From Paguma larvata (Eukaryota > Chordata > Mammalia > Carnivora > Viverridae), in contig CM057830.1 in the NCBI GenBank assembly GCA_030068075.1, positions 20,988,247 through 21,052,246 of the forward strand: a stretch of 64,000 bases of DNA, read 5' to 3'. Below are positions 23,291-35,636 of this stretch, one piece after another. Numbering within the stretch: position 1 is the first letter of the stretch; each line of letters opens with the position of its first letter. Position numbers and translations under genes: made by a program. The notes beneath the pieces were generated by a model, which was given only the letters and a program-made list of their open reading frames with translations, made no database searches and had not been told where the DNA came from.

Positions 23291-25290
23291 CCTGCAACAG
23301 ATTATTATAAAAAGATTAACTTTTGAGGCACAGGGTCATTTGAGGGCACAAGGAAATATTTATATTCCTTGCTATTGGAAACAGAACAGCAGAAACAGAG
23401 TAGGAAAACTCTGGACTTTACTGAGGTTTCAAATTCATTTTTTCAATCTCTATTCTTATTCAGGCATTAGAAATCCAAATATTAGAAAGAATGCACAATA
23501 TAATAAATAAATCACAACTTATTTATTTAACAGAAGTGTATTTAATTTAATTCACTTATATATTAGGTCATTGTCTTTCTTTAAACATTGCTGAGTAGTT
23601 TAATCTAACTCTAGCTAAAAACAGTAAGTTGAGAATCTATTCTTAGACTAAATACCCAAAAGAGATATTTGCTGCTCTTGAATAAAGCTAGAGAGATGCA
23701 GAACTGAGTAAGACCTTCAAGGGGAATTTAAAACTACATCCCAGCAGGTATATAAACAGTGGTTTTGGCTACCCCCTAGAATATATAGTTCTCAGTAAAC
23801 AAAAGATACATAAAATGTAAAATGAAATCAACATAATTATAGCAAAAATGTATACTATGGAATAAACCAAGAGAAAAAATACACATTTTTAATATCCTAA
23901 AAAAAAAACAAAATACTTGTTAGAAAATATTATGGTAAATCTCCTATAAGTATTTCTATTCACTAAGTTTAAGAGGTTGATTTGAAGCTGATTCTGCTCT
24001 CCCATGTTTATTGCAAATAGCCTTGCGTAGTTGAAATGGTAAGTAATACTAAGAGATCAGCATATTTTGATGAGTCGTCCAATTAGAGAATAATTTTAGC
24101 TACAGATAAAATCATTTTATGATTTTGTCAATCTTTTCTCCTATCACTTGATTAAAATGCTATCATGAATCTTAAAATATCAAAACTTTAGCAATTAACA
24201 CATTCTACAACTGCAAAAGATATGAGGCTCAAAATTGTATTCTGTGATAAACATGAATCCCTATTTTTTAATATTCACAAGGGTGAAAAACATACAAAAT
24301 TAAGTTAAGCATATTTTTCACTAAAATTTCTTGCTCAAATGGTCATTTGAGGCACAACATGTCTTTTAGGGGCAGCTGTATTATTCAAACTGTGTTTGTC
24401 CAAATGTATGAAGCTGATTAAAGCATTTTTCTTATAATATTGATTGTGTATATTAAAGACAGAAAAAATTCTGTAAACCTGGTCAATATCACTTATTAAA
24501 CTCCATGAAATCACAAACCAGATGAATGTTTTTCAATGTGTTTCAAAAAGTACGGTACAAAGTGGCTTATTCAAGGCCTATTTGTTGAACAAAGGATTGA
24601 GTTATGTATTTGCCAATTACATTCATATCCCATTGGCTTTAATTACGTGAAAAAATTAGAAGAAGAATTTGCTATATTTTTAAGCAAATAAGAACAAAAT
24701 ACAAATGAATTTCCTATTGTCCTCAAACCAATATGTAAATCACAGCAAAATGAGAAACTTAAGAAGGGTATTGTAAATCTTGGTATTGCATAGCACATAT
24801 ATGGGCAAAGAGAAGACATTTATTAGATAAATGAATGAATGAAATCTGAATCAGGAATCAGAAAAAAAGAGCCAAAGAGTCTTGTACCTCAACAGTTGAG
24901 TAAGTCAATATAATGTGATAAAGCTAATAGCAGTTAAGTCAAATGTGCTATGGGAGCACCTATGAAAAGTGTTTAAATGAGAACTGAAGCGTCTATTCAT
25001 GTCTTCTGCCCATTTCTTCACTGTAAGAAATTCTGCTAGAGGGAGATTAGCATGAGCTAAATTTTGGTATGTGAAATTTTAACAACTCTGAGAAAACAAA
25101 ACAGTGCATTTGAGAAACTACCTTTGCTTGTCATGGTTGTGGTAGATAATTTAATAATCATCATGTAGAAGTTAATTTAAAAAAGAAACTGAAAAAAGAT
25201 CCATTAGAAATGGCAGTAAGGAGAACACTGATAAACTTAATGTTTATTGGTATGTGTATGTGGTTAAGTAACTCTAACTTAAGTGTATTT

Positions 25291-25293
<3 letters not shown>
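23291..25293. other. AT-rich unique sequence, no gene
   Basis: Two kilobases without a recognisable repeat or exon. The largest frame (23277-23510, 77 codons) has no domain. Confidence 0.5.

Positions 25294-25335
<42 letters not shown>
25294..25335. repeat. (TA)n microsatellite
   Basis: About twenty TA units, adjoining the antisense L1 that follows. Confidence 0.97.
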
Positions 25336-25338
<3 letters not shown>

Positions 25339-25344
25339 ACATAC

Positions 25345-26235
25345 ACACACATCAATTTAGGGTAAACGGACATCTTAAGAATGGTCAGTCTTCCAGTCTA
25401 TGAACATGGCCTATCTTTTCATTTGCTCAGCTCTTCTGTGATTTACTTCATCAGAGTTTAGTAGTTTCCAGCATACTGATACTGCCCAGAGTTTGTTAGG
25501 GGTACACAGTATCCCCCTACCCATTTGAAATGATATCTACTCTTTCATTCCAATGTTAGTAAATCTTGTCCTCCCCATTTTATGGTTAAAAACTTTATTC
25601 ATTTTTTTTTCATAGAACCAGCAATTGGCTTTAATGCTTTTCTCTTCTGTTTTGTTTTTTCAATTTAATTGATTTCTGCTCTTATCACTTTCCTTCTGCT
25701 TGTTTTGGATTTATTTTGTTCTTTTCTAGTTACTTGAAGTGGGCATGTGGATTATTGATTTAAGACTTTTCCTCTTTTGTAATGCAAATATTTAATGCTA
25801 TGAGTTTTATGCTCAGCATTACTTTAGCTATGTCCCAGAAATTTTGATATCTTGCATTTTTATTTTCATTCTGTTTGATGTATTTTTTTTTATTTCTCTG
25901 GAAACATCTTCCTTGATCCATAAAATAATTAAAAGTATGTCATCTTATTTGTCAATGTTTGAGATTTTTCTGTTTCTTTCTATCATTGATTTCTAGTTTG
26001 TTTCCATTATGGTCAAAGAGCATACTTTATTTTTTTTTTCAAATAAAGAGCATACTTTATATGATTTTAATTCATCTACATTTTTTGAGGTTAGTTTTAT
26101 GGCCCAGAATATGGCCTGTCTTGGTATATGCTCTTTGTGGACTTAGGGAAAAAAATGTGCATTGTGCTTTTGACTAGAGTGCCCTAAAAACATCAATTAT
26201 ATTGTATTATTTAATGATATTGTTCAATGAAATAG
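25345..26235 (-). pseudogene. L1 ORF2 remnant, antisense
   Basis: The plus strand shows antisense ORF2 text in the expected reverse order. The reverse-transcriptase part is 'gacatcttaagaatggtcag', 'cttccagtctatgaacatgg' and 'agtttagtagtttccagcat'. After an internal deletion come 'tttattttgttcttttctag', 'gactttagctatgtccca'-like text and 'tagtttgtttccattatggt'. Stops are present throughout in the coding direction. A 16-bp duplication at 26015-26060 marks a tiny later insertion. Confidence 0.75.
26015..26060. repeat. 16-bp direct repeat around an oligo-T insert
   Basis: AAAGAGCATACTTTAT occurs at 26015-26030 and 26045-26060. It is separated by TTTTTTTTTCAAAT (26031-26044). Only one copy is expected in the host L1 text. 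The form is that of a TSD around an extremely truncated antisense retroinsertion. Confidence 0.7.
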
Positions 26236-27499
26236 ATAGACCTGAAGCATGCAATTCAGTAAGAATTCTGGCAATGCAGACTGATTGAGTTAAGGCTTAT
26301 TTAAAAAAAAACTTAAAAATAGGTTTATTTTGTATGCTCTATTTTGTTTTATAATTCAAAGTCTGATATACAGTTTATAATAGGAAGAAAACTTACCATG
26401 ATTGTCATATTCAGGCTGTAGCTTAAAATACCTAAAACCAATGTATACATTATTTCATTGCTTCTGTATCCTGTTTCTACTTCTGCACTTAATACAGCTT
26501 TTAGGGACATAAATCAAGGCTGCCACAGGGTAACAAAATCATTTTACCATGAGGTTTTTGTATTACTGCAAGTGGATACTGTCAGCAGAGACTAGGATAA
26601 TCATAAGAAGATTCATCTTTGTCTCAATTTAGTGGCTAGTATTAGCTCCCTCTCAAAAATGTGTTTACACTACATTAATTTTGTTTGTAGCCAACAATGG
26701 TTAACTGAGCATATCAAAGTAAACTAAATCATACCCACGTTGCTTAGAATAAGCAATACACAGGAAAAATTAAGCTAGTATTAAATGAATACTATGAGGA
26801 TAAATATTGAAGAGATATGTAACACCTTTTGAGTCTTTGGTAAGTTAGGATGAAAAAAAATTTAAACTTAACCAAAAGACTACATTTTTAGAAAAATATT
26901 AAACAAAAGGTATCTTTTATAACTTAATCATATATATAACTAGTAGCCTTTTGCTTCTGTGCTTGTCACTGCAGTCAGCAAAGGTTGAAGGATTTGAGGA
27001 CTACATTCCATTGTCATGCCTCTCTCCAATTACACATAAGTTTATTTATAAAACTCCTCACGAAGTACTATAAAATACACAGATGCTTTTATTTGGGCTA
27101 AGGCAGGCCTATAAAACAGATAAATCTGTAATAACTTCTGTACATTAGTAGTATTGTTTATTAATATATGTAGTCTAGGAACAGTCACGTATGCATGAAA
27201 AAAGATAATAATGTGTAAGAAGAGTTAAGCATTCCATAGGAATTAAAATATGTTTGCAATGCCATTCAAGAGTGGAAAGTAAAAAAAAAAGTTATTCTTA
27301 GATTTCTAAGGTTTCAGTAAATAGAACAAACAACCAAGTACTTCAGTGAAGGAAGTTGATTGAAAATATTTTCAAAAGTCATGAGAAAACAAAAACAAAA
27401 TAACAACATAAGAATTGGAAAGTGCAGTTGAAAAATACAGGCAGTTATTAATAAAATCACCTTGAGTCTTTGACAGACTTATATATCCAACTGTCAACT
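26236..27499. other. AT-rich sequence, nothing recognised
   Basis: No repeat or gene that I can name. An A run lies near 27280. Confidence 0.5.
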
Positions 27500-27690
27500 T
27501 CACATATCTACTTGGACGTTTAATCGACATCTCACACACAACGAAGCCCAAACAAAATTCCTGGCATCTCCGTCCAAAATCTTCACTTAGAGTCTTTGCC
27601 ATCTCAGTTAACAACTCCATTCTTCTAGTTGCTCAGGCCCAAAACCTTGGATTCATCCCTGATGCGTCAATTTACTTCACAGCCCCCCTA
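27500..27690 (+). repeat. L2 LINE 3' remnant
   Basis: 'tctcacacacaacgaagccc', 'catctcagttaacaactcca' and 'gttgctcaggcccaaaacc' followed by 'ttggattcatccctgatgc' follow the L2 3' region. A later LTR appears to cut it at about 27690. Confidence 0.6.
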
Positions 27691-28131
27691 TCATTAGTTA
27701 CAACCTCCTTTTTGGCTCTATATAGTAGATGCTGCTTTAAGACACCTGGATTCCCCTTGGGATGGCAGGATTTATTCCCCCAGGTGCTGACTGGTGCTGA
27801 AAGACAGCTGTAATCTATCAGCTCTCCTCAAGAAGTGGCTCCGCTGAAGGAGTTTGCTTGCTCAAAGCCACTGTTACTTATCGAAGTGGTGCTAAGGTAT
27901 AAAGGCATGTCTCCTTTGCCCCAACTCTCGACAACTATGTAGGGCTGTCTTGGCTTCAGAGCTCTCCATTCAGTTCTATGAAGCTTTCGCTGACACTGCA
28001 TCGCAGCCTGACCTCCCTTTTCTGTCAAATCCTGCCTCCTCCCCTTCCTTCTGAGGTTGATACCAAGAGCTCTTACTAATAAAATCTGTGCACACTCATT
28101 TTTATCTTCTTGGGGAACCCCACTTTTGATA
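27691..28131 (+). mobile_element. Old ERVL-type LTR
   Basis: An LTR-like layout. It has a TATA-like box AAGGTATAAAGG near 27894-27905, then 'ccccaactctcgacaactat', 'cattcagttctatgaagctt', a pyrimidine-rich block, and AATAAAATC near 28078 followed by 'cttcttggggaaccccactt'. Immediately after comes GTTGGGCCAGAAGTGG (28132-28147), which resembles a decayed tRNA-Leu primer-binding site of the ERVL group. The boundaries and family are approximate. Confidence 0.6.
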
Positions 28132-28147
28132 GTTGGGCCAGAAGTGG

Positions 28148-28639
28148 TCAGAGAGAGAAGACGTTAAGGATTTTCAATTGTTCAGTGAGCAATGAGGATT
28201 CTATCACTAATGAATGGTAGGTGGAGCACAAATATTCCTTGGAACAGGTAACAGTAAAAAATTTTAAATTTTTACTGTGGTCAACTAGAGTGGTTATCTT
28301 ATAAAAGGAAACGAAGTAGTAGGTGTGATGATATACCATATGCCAGGCATTTGAGAAAAATGAAATAAACAGTTTCTATAAAGACAGTGGAAATAGATAC
28401 TGTTAAACATAATTCACACTTGGGGAAAAGTTTTTTTGTTATTGTTTTTTTATTTCGTTTTCTTGTTAAAGGCTTAAAAGTGATTAACTGACAATTAGTC
28501 AACTGTAAAAACCAGAGAGCCTCCTGGGAAGATTATAAAAAGGTTTTGTCCCCTGTAGCTGGAGGGCAGCCAGGCCCAGCAATTAGGCGAAAACTGGCAG
28601 AGCCTAAAGAAAGATTAAACTCCCCAAAAATAATAGGTC
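28148..28639. other. Unassigned sequence next to the LTR
   Basis: No gene is recognisable. It could include a little ERV internal sequence, but I see no retroviral motif. Confidence 0.35.
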
Positions 28640-29060
28640 TGCAAAACCAAGATGAACAGATGAACAAAACATAGTACACCCATGCAATGGGAATCCATTT
28701 GAGCAATAAAAGAACAAGGTCCCAATACAAGCTAGAGCATGGATGAAGACTGAAACACTATGCTAAGTGATAGAAGCCAGTCACTAAGGACCATATTTTG
28801 TATTTTCAATTTGTATGAAAGTTTTAGAAAAATGCAACTATAGATATGGAAAGTGGATGAGTAGTTGCGTGGGGCTGGGTGTGGGGCTGGGGACTGACTG
28901 CAAATGGGAATATGGAAAGCTTTTGGTGATGTGTTCTGGATTGCACCAAGAGGTTAACAAATGCACAGAATGAATTCAAGGAAACTAACTGAATTGAACA
29001 CTTACAATAAGTGGCATCATTGACGTGTAAATTATACCTAAATGAATTTGAAGAAAAAGA
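28640..29060 (+). pseudogene. L1 (L1MB-like) 3' end
   Basis: Sense text 'cccatgcaatgggaatccat', 'agctagagcatggatgaaga', 'atgctaagtgatagaagcca' and 'gtcactaaggaccatatttt', then 'gtggggctggggactgactg', ending near 'gtgtaaattatacctaaatg'. This is the classical L1M 3'UTR order. Confidence 0.8.
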
Positions 29061-29205
29061 AAAAGAAATCCAAAAATCAAAATCAAAATGAGAAAGAGGG
29101 GTAGAGTAAAAGAGAGAGAGATTGGGAGAGAGAGAGAGAAAAAGAGAGAGAGAGAGAAAGAGAGGGGAAAGGGGGAAGAGAGGAAGAGGAAGAGAAAGAG
29201 ATTAA
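29040..29205. repeat. Purine-rich (GA)n simple repeat
   Basis: An interrupted GA/GAAA tract following the A-rich L1 end. The pyrimidine strand gives a 90-codon low-complexity frame (28985-29257) that is not a gene. Confidence 0.9.
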
Positions 29206-29284
29206 ATGTCATCGTGCAAATGAATTTTCTCTGACTACCTTTGGCTGTATTAGTCATACCTTCTCTTGGCTCTCATATTTTATC

Positions 29285-29420
29285 CATCCATTCAAAGAAG
29301 ATTTATTGAGAACTACTAAAAATCAGTCTTATGCTGTTATTTGTAATACAAGGAGAACAAGGGTATGATTTGTGCTCGAGAGGCATTTATAGACTAGCAT
29401 GGGAAACACTGATGAAAATC
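29285..29420 (-). repeat. Possible L2/MIR-type ancient repeat
   Basis: 'agatttattgagaactacta' followed by 'aacaagggtatgatttgtgc' and 'ggcatttatagactagcat' resembles the common 'atttattgagcacctactatg' repeat. The match is weak. Confidence 0.3.
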
Positions 29421-30159
29421 AGTTTCATTGATGAAAATTATGCATTATATTGTCCAATACTGGTATGCACAGGACCTAAAGGGAATGGAAGGAATTTTTT
29501 TAAATACCTATATTACACTATTTACCTGGTTGAATATTAAACATGTATTTTGGCTTATGATTAATGACACTAACATTATGCTGTGACTTTGGTGTGGCAG
29601 TGCATGGAAAGTATTTTAGAAATAAAACTGTGTTTTATTTTTCTTAAAATCATTTGGAAAAGAGAATGACTTAAGGGAGATTTGAGAAACAGTTAGCAAA
29701 CTCCACATGGACATATTATTATCTAGGGAAGAACTGTGTTACTTTATACATGTATAAATATATTTATATATTCATACATTATGTCCAAATACCCACAACA
29801 CTATTACATTTCATTTATTCCAGTTTCACACTTCTTAGATTTCATCTTTCTGGAACTCAACTAGGAACAGGAAGTAAATAACCAGTAGATGATCCAGATC
29901 ATTCCAAAGAAGGCTACCCCTTTACTGCATTACTAGTGCTTGATATTACAGTCTTATTTACTTAATGCAAAATTTCAATAAGCTGCTCAAGTAGTTTGTT
30001 TTTTTTCTATTTTGATTTTTAGTGCCCAGCATATCAGAAACAGCAGGCTCTAAGCAGGCTGCAAGTGCAGGAACTGTGACAATGGTACAATATGGTAGAA
30101 AAGGAGAATAATGTATAAAAAGGGAGAAACTGAATTCCAGTATAGGATGGAGATGAGAA
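29421..30159. other. Unassigned sequence
   Basis: No repeat or gene recognised. The 82-codon minus-strand frame at 29958-30206 has no domain. Confidence 0.45.
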
Positions 30160-30375
30160 ATAACCAATATTTGTGTAGTGCCTTTCAGATTTCGAATTAC
30201 TTGCAAATTAGTTGTTCATTTAATCCTCACAAATGTCCTTTGAAGCAGGCATTATTATCTTCATTTCACAATTGATGATTTAAGCATCAGATCAACAGAT
30301 ACTGCACAAATAAGAATAGGAGCAGTAGGTCTAGGTCAAACCCAAGATCACTGCTGTGCCCGATTACCATCCTAA
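30160..30375 (-). repeat. MIR SINE, antisense
   Basis: The plus strand reads 'catttaatcctcacaaatgt', 'gcattattatcttcatttca' and 'ggtctaggtcaaacccaaga', the reverse of the MIR core and tRNA-like parts. It is diverged. Confidence 0.65.
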
Positions 30376-30724
30376 TGATGACCCACAAGTTGCTATGAAA
30401 AACTGAAAGCAGAATCAATATTATATGGTTACAAAGCATAAAATCAATACTACATACTGATTTCTAAAATGATCTACTTAGATTTGCACATAAACAGGAA
30501 TATTTCAAATACCTTCAGATTTCTCTTTTACTGAATAGCTCCTCTATCATTACTGATAGACAAGGTACCATTACAGAAACTTCAAGTAGTTATTTATAAT
30601 AACAAGTAAATACCATGATGCCACCGCGCTTAATGATTTAGGTTTTTTTTCCTTAATCTGGACCTCTTCAACTGTATTTCCATTTTAACAGAACTCCCTT
30701 AGGGAAGTATCAATACAGGCTGTA

Positions 30725-30925
30725 GGGGAACCTGGGTGGTTCAGTCACTTGAACTTGGGTCGCTCAATCTGCCTCTTGATTTCGGCTCAGGTAGTGATCT
30801 CACAGTTCCTCAGTTTGAGTCCCACATCAGGCTCCATGCTGGAAGTGTGGAGCTTGTTTGGGATCCTCTCTCCCCATCTCTCTCTGCTCCTCGTCCACAC
30901 ATGCATACTCTATCTCTCTAAAAAT
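30725..30925 (+). mobile_element. CAN-SINE, sense, older subfamily
   Basis: The head GGGGAACCTGGGTGGTTCAG is followed by an expanded segment containing 'tgcctcttgatttcggctca', then a B-box-like CAGTTTGAGTCCC, a CT-rich block and CTCTCTAAAAATAATATATA, where the tail turns into a TA/TG simple repeat. No clear TSD remains. Confidence 0.85.
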
Positions 30926-30962
30926 AATATATATATTATATATACATAATATAACATATATA

Positions 30963-31001
<39 letters not shown>

Positions 31002-31016
31002 ATATATATATATATA
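30921..31016. repeat. (TA)n / (TATG)n / (TG)n compound microsatellite
   Basis: Grows out of the A-rich tail of the SINE at 30725 and alternates TA and TG runs. Confidence 0.93.
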
Positions 31017-32033
31017 GGCTATATTTCATTTTATTCATCTGCCATCTAAACTTTTCCAATACAGAGGTTTAGTAATTGCTCTATAAAAAATGACAATTAA
31101 CTGTCACAATGGAAAGATAAGCATGTAAACGTTTTTGTGTTAAATGTGTGATTATACATCATAAACATAAACACATACACATCTAAAGTAACAAGGATAG
31201 GGGATCTATCTATAAACTGAAAAAATTGTGTCATTTCAAATGGAACAAAATCTATTATCCAATTTTCTTGCTCTTCTTAGATTCTGAATTCTTCCTTCTG
31301 CCTCTATCAATTACAGATGCCATTACCTGATACCATTAGGTTAATCTATGTTAGAAGTACACCTCAATTTTTTCCAAGTTCCAGAAACTATATTACATAC
31401 AGAGTTTTCCTTTTATATTCTTTAGTATTTGACATACCTCTTTTTCCCCTCAATTCATAAGCCACCTACATGGGAATTATTTTTATAGTTATGTTCCTCC
31501 AACTCCTACATTTTTTTGCAAATATTGAATATATGGAGAAAAAACATTAAAAAAGGAGAGATCTATTCATGAGAATCAAGGTATGACCTCAATTTTTATG
31601 AGTGTTTTTTTTTTTGAACAAGTACTGAGAATTAAAATTTTAGCCAGATGGCTTTCTTTGGGGTCTTCTTTATAGCGGGCAAAATGACTTAAAGATTATT
31701 ATGACATTTTGTGCAAATTACATTTTTACATTATCTTAATGTACATACAATGATAGCTACTAAGTACTCTAACTCGAAACAGACAATTATACCACCTGCC
31801 CCTCAACACTAACTGAAATAAAAGAAGATCTTACCAATTCAAATTAGATACACAAAAGGACATTCTCTCTTTTTTCTCTAGATACAACCTGAAAATAACA
31901 CATATTCCAATAGCATATCATTTTCTCTTTCACCTAAACATCTTGTTACCCATCTTTTCCCCTGATCCATATAGTTCTCCTGACTACTTCTTTCCAGTTG
32001 TAATTAGACTAGCACACAGTGTTTTTAACTGTA
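31017..32033. other. AT-rich unique sequence
   Basis: No repeat or gene recognised. Confidence 0.5.
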
Positions 32034-32183
32034 CAACTCTTAATTTTTGGCTCAGGTCATGATCTCATGGTTCGTGAGTTAAAGCCCCACATCAGGCTCT
32101 GTACTGACAGCACAGAGTCGCCTTGGGATTCTCTCTCTCCTCTCTCTCTACCTGTCCCCCAACTCGTGTGTGCTCCCTTGTGG

Positions 32184-32218
<35 letters not shown>

Positions 32219-32270
32219 ATAAATAAATAAACTTTAAAAAATAAAAATTAAAAAATAAAAAACAAAAAAA
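32034..32270 (+). mobile_element. CAN-SINE, sense, 5'-truncated
   Basis: Starts inside the element at 'caactcttaatttttggctc', so the head and A box are missing. It continues with GGTTCGTGAGTTAAAGCCCC, a CT-rich block expanded to a (CT)n tract at 32187-32216, and AAAATAAATAAATAAACTTT. The truncation is like that of LINE copies and less usual for SINEs. Confidence 0.88.
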
Positions 32271-32342
32271 AGCATAACTAGAAATAGTCTAGCAGGGAAT
32301 CCACTCTCCAGTTTATCTCAGGCTTCTTCATTCTCTATTTGT

Positions 32343-32819
32343 GGCGGCCTGATTCTCAGATGTTCCCCAGTGATTCCTTCTCTTGGTATTTATGTCCACA
32401 TTGTATCAGAGTTGCCTCGTGTAATCAACAGAATACAGTAGAAGTAATGGTAGATCACTTAAGATATTAGATTATAAAAGACTATGACATTCTCTTCTCA
32501 ATCATTTGCTATAGGAGAAGCTAGTTTTTGTCATGAAGATACTAATAGAAGTCTATAGAGAGACACACATGGCAAGGAAATGAAATTTGCCAACAATCAC
32601 ATGAGTGAGTATGGAAGTAGATCCTCTAGCTTCTGATGACTGCAGCCCTAACCAACCTTATGAATGCAACCTCAGAAGAGATCCTAAGCCAAAATGACCC
32701 ACTTAAGGCACTCCTTGAATTCCAGACCCACAAAAACTGTTAAATAATTGATACTGTTGTTTGCAGTTACTAAGTTTGGGGGGTAAATATGCTATGCAGC
32801 AATAGATAACGAATACAAT
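32343..32819 (+). mobile_element. MLT1-type MaLR LTR
   Basis: Sense text follows MLT1 closely toward its 3' end: 'acaatcacatgagtgagtat', 'gaagtagatcctctagcttc', 'ccacaaaaactgttaaataa' and 'agttactaagtttggggggt', ending 'gcagcaatagataacgaata'. It is ancient and has no internal region. Confidence 0.85.
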
Positions 32820-34131
32820 ATTATTCCTAGAATATTCATCTGTACAGTATTCAAAGGATTTTGAGACTGTAACCTTGTATTATTTAGGATAATTATTGTT
32901 AGCTGTCATAGTACACAAATAGATCAAAGTTTACTGTGGATCTGGATTTCTTTTTGGCAAAACCTTACTACTAAAATCTATTCACTTTTAGCTCTATGTG
33001 AGGGAGACACAATGAACATGAAGAACCCATATCCATCCCTATGGCCTTGAAGCATAAACAGTACATCATTTCTCTCATGTCATTATTGATAAAAACTCAA
33101 GTACACAAGTCTAGCCAAACTGCAAGGGAAACAGGTAAATGAACTCATCTGGATCCAAGAAGAGGAAATGTTTTACAGGTAACACTGTCTCTGCCATCTG
33201 ACTTATCCCTTAGAGCTGAAGTAGTGAAGGACGGATGTTCCATATATTCAAACAGAACTTGTGTACTATAAAATACTCCTTGAATTTCTGTTTCTTTATG
33301 TTTTATTGACAAAGCCAGAATATTTTTAATACTTGTTCAATTATTTAAAGAAAACGATTTCAAGTTTGCCACCTACATGACAGTAACTTCTCAATGTTTC
33401 TTCAGAAACTACCTTGAATGAACTCCATATACAGAAAGGAATGCAACATACCAGTTACTTTTACTGAATAACAACTATGGAACTTCAGTGGCATATAGCA
33501 GTAAGTATTTATTACTCATATGCTCTGTCATAAGTCAGCTCGGCATTTTGGCCTATCTTAACCGGGCTCACTCACATGTACTGAGGTGATCTGATGGCCA
33601 ATTGATCCAGGATGGCTTTGTCTGGAGTGACTGGAGTGACTTGGCCATGCCCAATTGTCTTTCATCCTCCATTAGACTAGGTCAGGAATGTTTTCACTGT
33701 AATGACAGAGGCACAATAAAGTGCACAACCTAATGTGCAAGCCTATTTTAAGTCTTTGTTTATATCACATATGCTAACACCACTTGGGCCAAACCAAGAT
33801 AAGAGGGGGGAGGCTACAAATAATATGGCACAGTTCATGGATAGAATGAGTGAAGGATCAAGACATCAAGGTAATCTACCACATATTTGCATGTCCTGAA
33901 ACATGAATAACTAAATAAACAAATAAATATAAGGAGCACACAAACGTCAATAAAGGCAATCTTCTACAACTGTCCCTTTCTAAAGATGGCATCTTTGGAA
34001 TGATTTTGATTTCTTTACATCTAATTTTATATATAATGAAACTCAATATCCCAATTTGACAAAATGGAGGGTGAGTATGCTCTTCTTTAACTTTCAATAA
34101 AAGTTCTGGTCAAGAAGACCACACTATTATT
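32820..34131. other. Unassigned sequence, probable ancient repeat at 33465-33800
   Basis: No gene. The segment around 33480-33800 ('cagtggcatatagcagtaag', 'ctcatatgctctgtcataag', 'cacttgggccaaaccaagat') resembles a common ancient mammalian repeat that I cannot name with confidence. Confidence 0.35.
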
Positions 34132-34146
34132 AAATTTGTCTTTACT

Positions 34147-34365
34147 GGGGTGCCTGGGTGGCTCAGTCAGTTACATGTCTGACTTCAGCTCAGGTCATGA
34201 CCTCACGGTTTGTGAGTTCCAGCCCCACACAGGGCTCTGTGCTGACAGTTGGAGCCTGAAGCCTACTTTGGATTCTGTCTCCCTCTCACTCTGCCTCTAT
34301 TCCTGCTCTCGCAAGTGCTCTTTCTCTCTCCCAAAAATAAAAAATAAAAAATAAATCTTTCTAAA
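34147..34365 (+). mobile_element. CAN-SINE, sense
   Basis: The head is GGGGTGCCTGGGTGGCTCAG and the B-box region GAGTTCCAGCCCC, followed by a CT-rich block and AAAAATAAAAAATAAAAAAT. The TSD AAATTTGTCTT lies at 34132-34142 and 34366-34376. Four to five bases sit between the left repeat and the head. Confidence 0.93.
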
Positions 34366-34376
34366 AAATTTGTCTT

Positions 34377-35617
34377 AATTGTAAAATAATGAAAATTTTG
34401 TATGGATTCATGATTACACAAAAATAACATTTAAAGATATATTAGCCAATAGGTTTCCCAGTAATATTAAAACTTTACCCTCTCCATGTCTGGGATTTTG
34501 TCAGGCAGTTTTTCTTAAGGAAATATAATTAATATATTTTGTCTCTTCTAGACTATGAGACAATCACTGGCAGTGACAACACCTAATAAATCATCTCAAA
34601 TCTTTTCTTTAATTAATTAATTGGAGCTGTATTTACTGAGCACACTAAACCTGCCACTTTGCTAGTTGCTAGTTTTTCAATAACTAGTGAGAACAACTTG
34701 TTCACAAAGTTTATAATCTAGTGGAAAATACAAATGATAAATCAATATTTGACATACAAAGCAATACACTATAATGATGTACAAATGTCTGTGATACTTA
34801 AGAAAATAGGAGACCAACCTAAGCCAGAAGTGAGTAAACTTTTCAAGAGACTAAAATCTCAGTCTGATTTTGGTCGTGACAAGTCAGCCAATGTGAAGAA
34901 TGCTAGTTTCTTATAAGAGATTTACAAAGACATTTAAAATATATAATCGACAGACTAGGGGATTTATTGGAAACTGGGCATAAAGTAGAAAAAAAGAGTT
35001 AAGAAAAAGGTATAATAATTTTACTGTCAGGGTAACTGCATTATTCAATAAGGTAGAGATACTTCAGGAGGAACAGTTCTGGTGGTAAAGATAATCCTAT
35101 CACCTGGATATGCTTGGTGTGGGGCTCGTAATATGAAATCCAAATGAAAATACCTATAAAGTTGTTGGTTACTTGGACCTGAAGATGAATGGAATGCCCT
35201 AGGTTGGAGGTAAACATTTGTAAATGTTGGCTTATATGTCAGCTATATACCAGATAGCCACTCAAGTCCTGGAAGTAGTGGAACTGTCCAGTGGAACTGT
35301 CCAGGGAAAGGGTTGTTCACCAAACAAAGGAAATAGCCTCAGACTGAAACTCAAAGATTCCAACATTCATGGGTAGAATATAAATTCATCAACAAGAGGA
35401 AAAAAAAACAAAAAAGAACCACCAGAATTGTAAAAAGAAAAGAAAATATGTTGTGATTAAAAATTGAGAAAAGTGCTTTTTAAAGGACAAGTATATGATC
35501 AACATTTATGAATACTTGTGTTTTATCAGATAAAATAAGGTCTGGAAAATCCACTGGTTTGATATCCTTGACAAGAGTAGAGGCAGTAGTGTGAATAGAA
35601 ACTAGAATGTAGTTTAC
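34377..35617. other. Mostly unassigned; possible L2-type remnant at 34620-34740
   Basis: 'gctgtatttactgagcacac' and 'aagtttataatctagtggaa' hint at an L2/MIR-type repeat. A perfect 13-bp tandem duplication (AGTGGAACTGTCC twice) occupies 35277-35302. No gene recognised. Confidence 0.35.
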
Positions 35618-35636
35618 TGAAAATCAATGGATTTTT

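Noticed and set aside
28985..29257. 90-codon minus-strand frame rich in S, L, F
   Set aside because: Low-complexity translation of the GA-rich simple repeat following an L1 tail.
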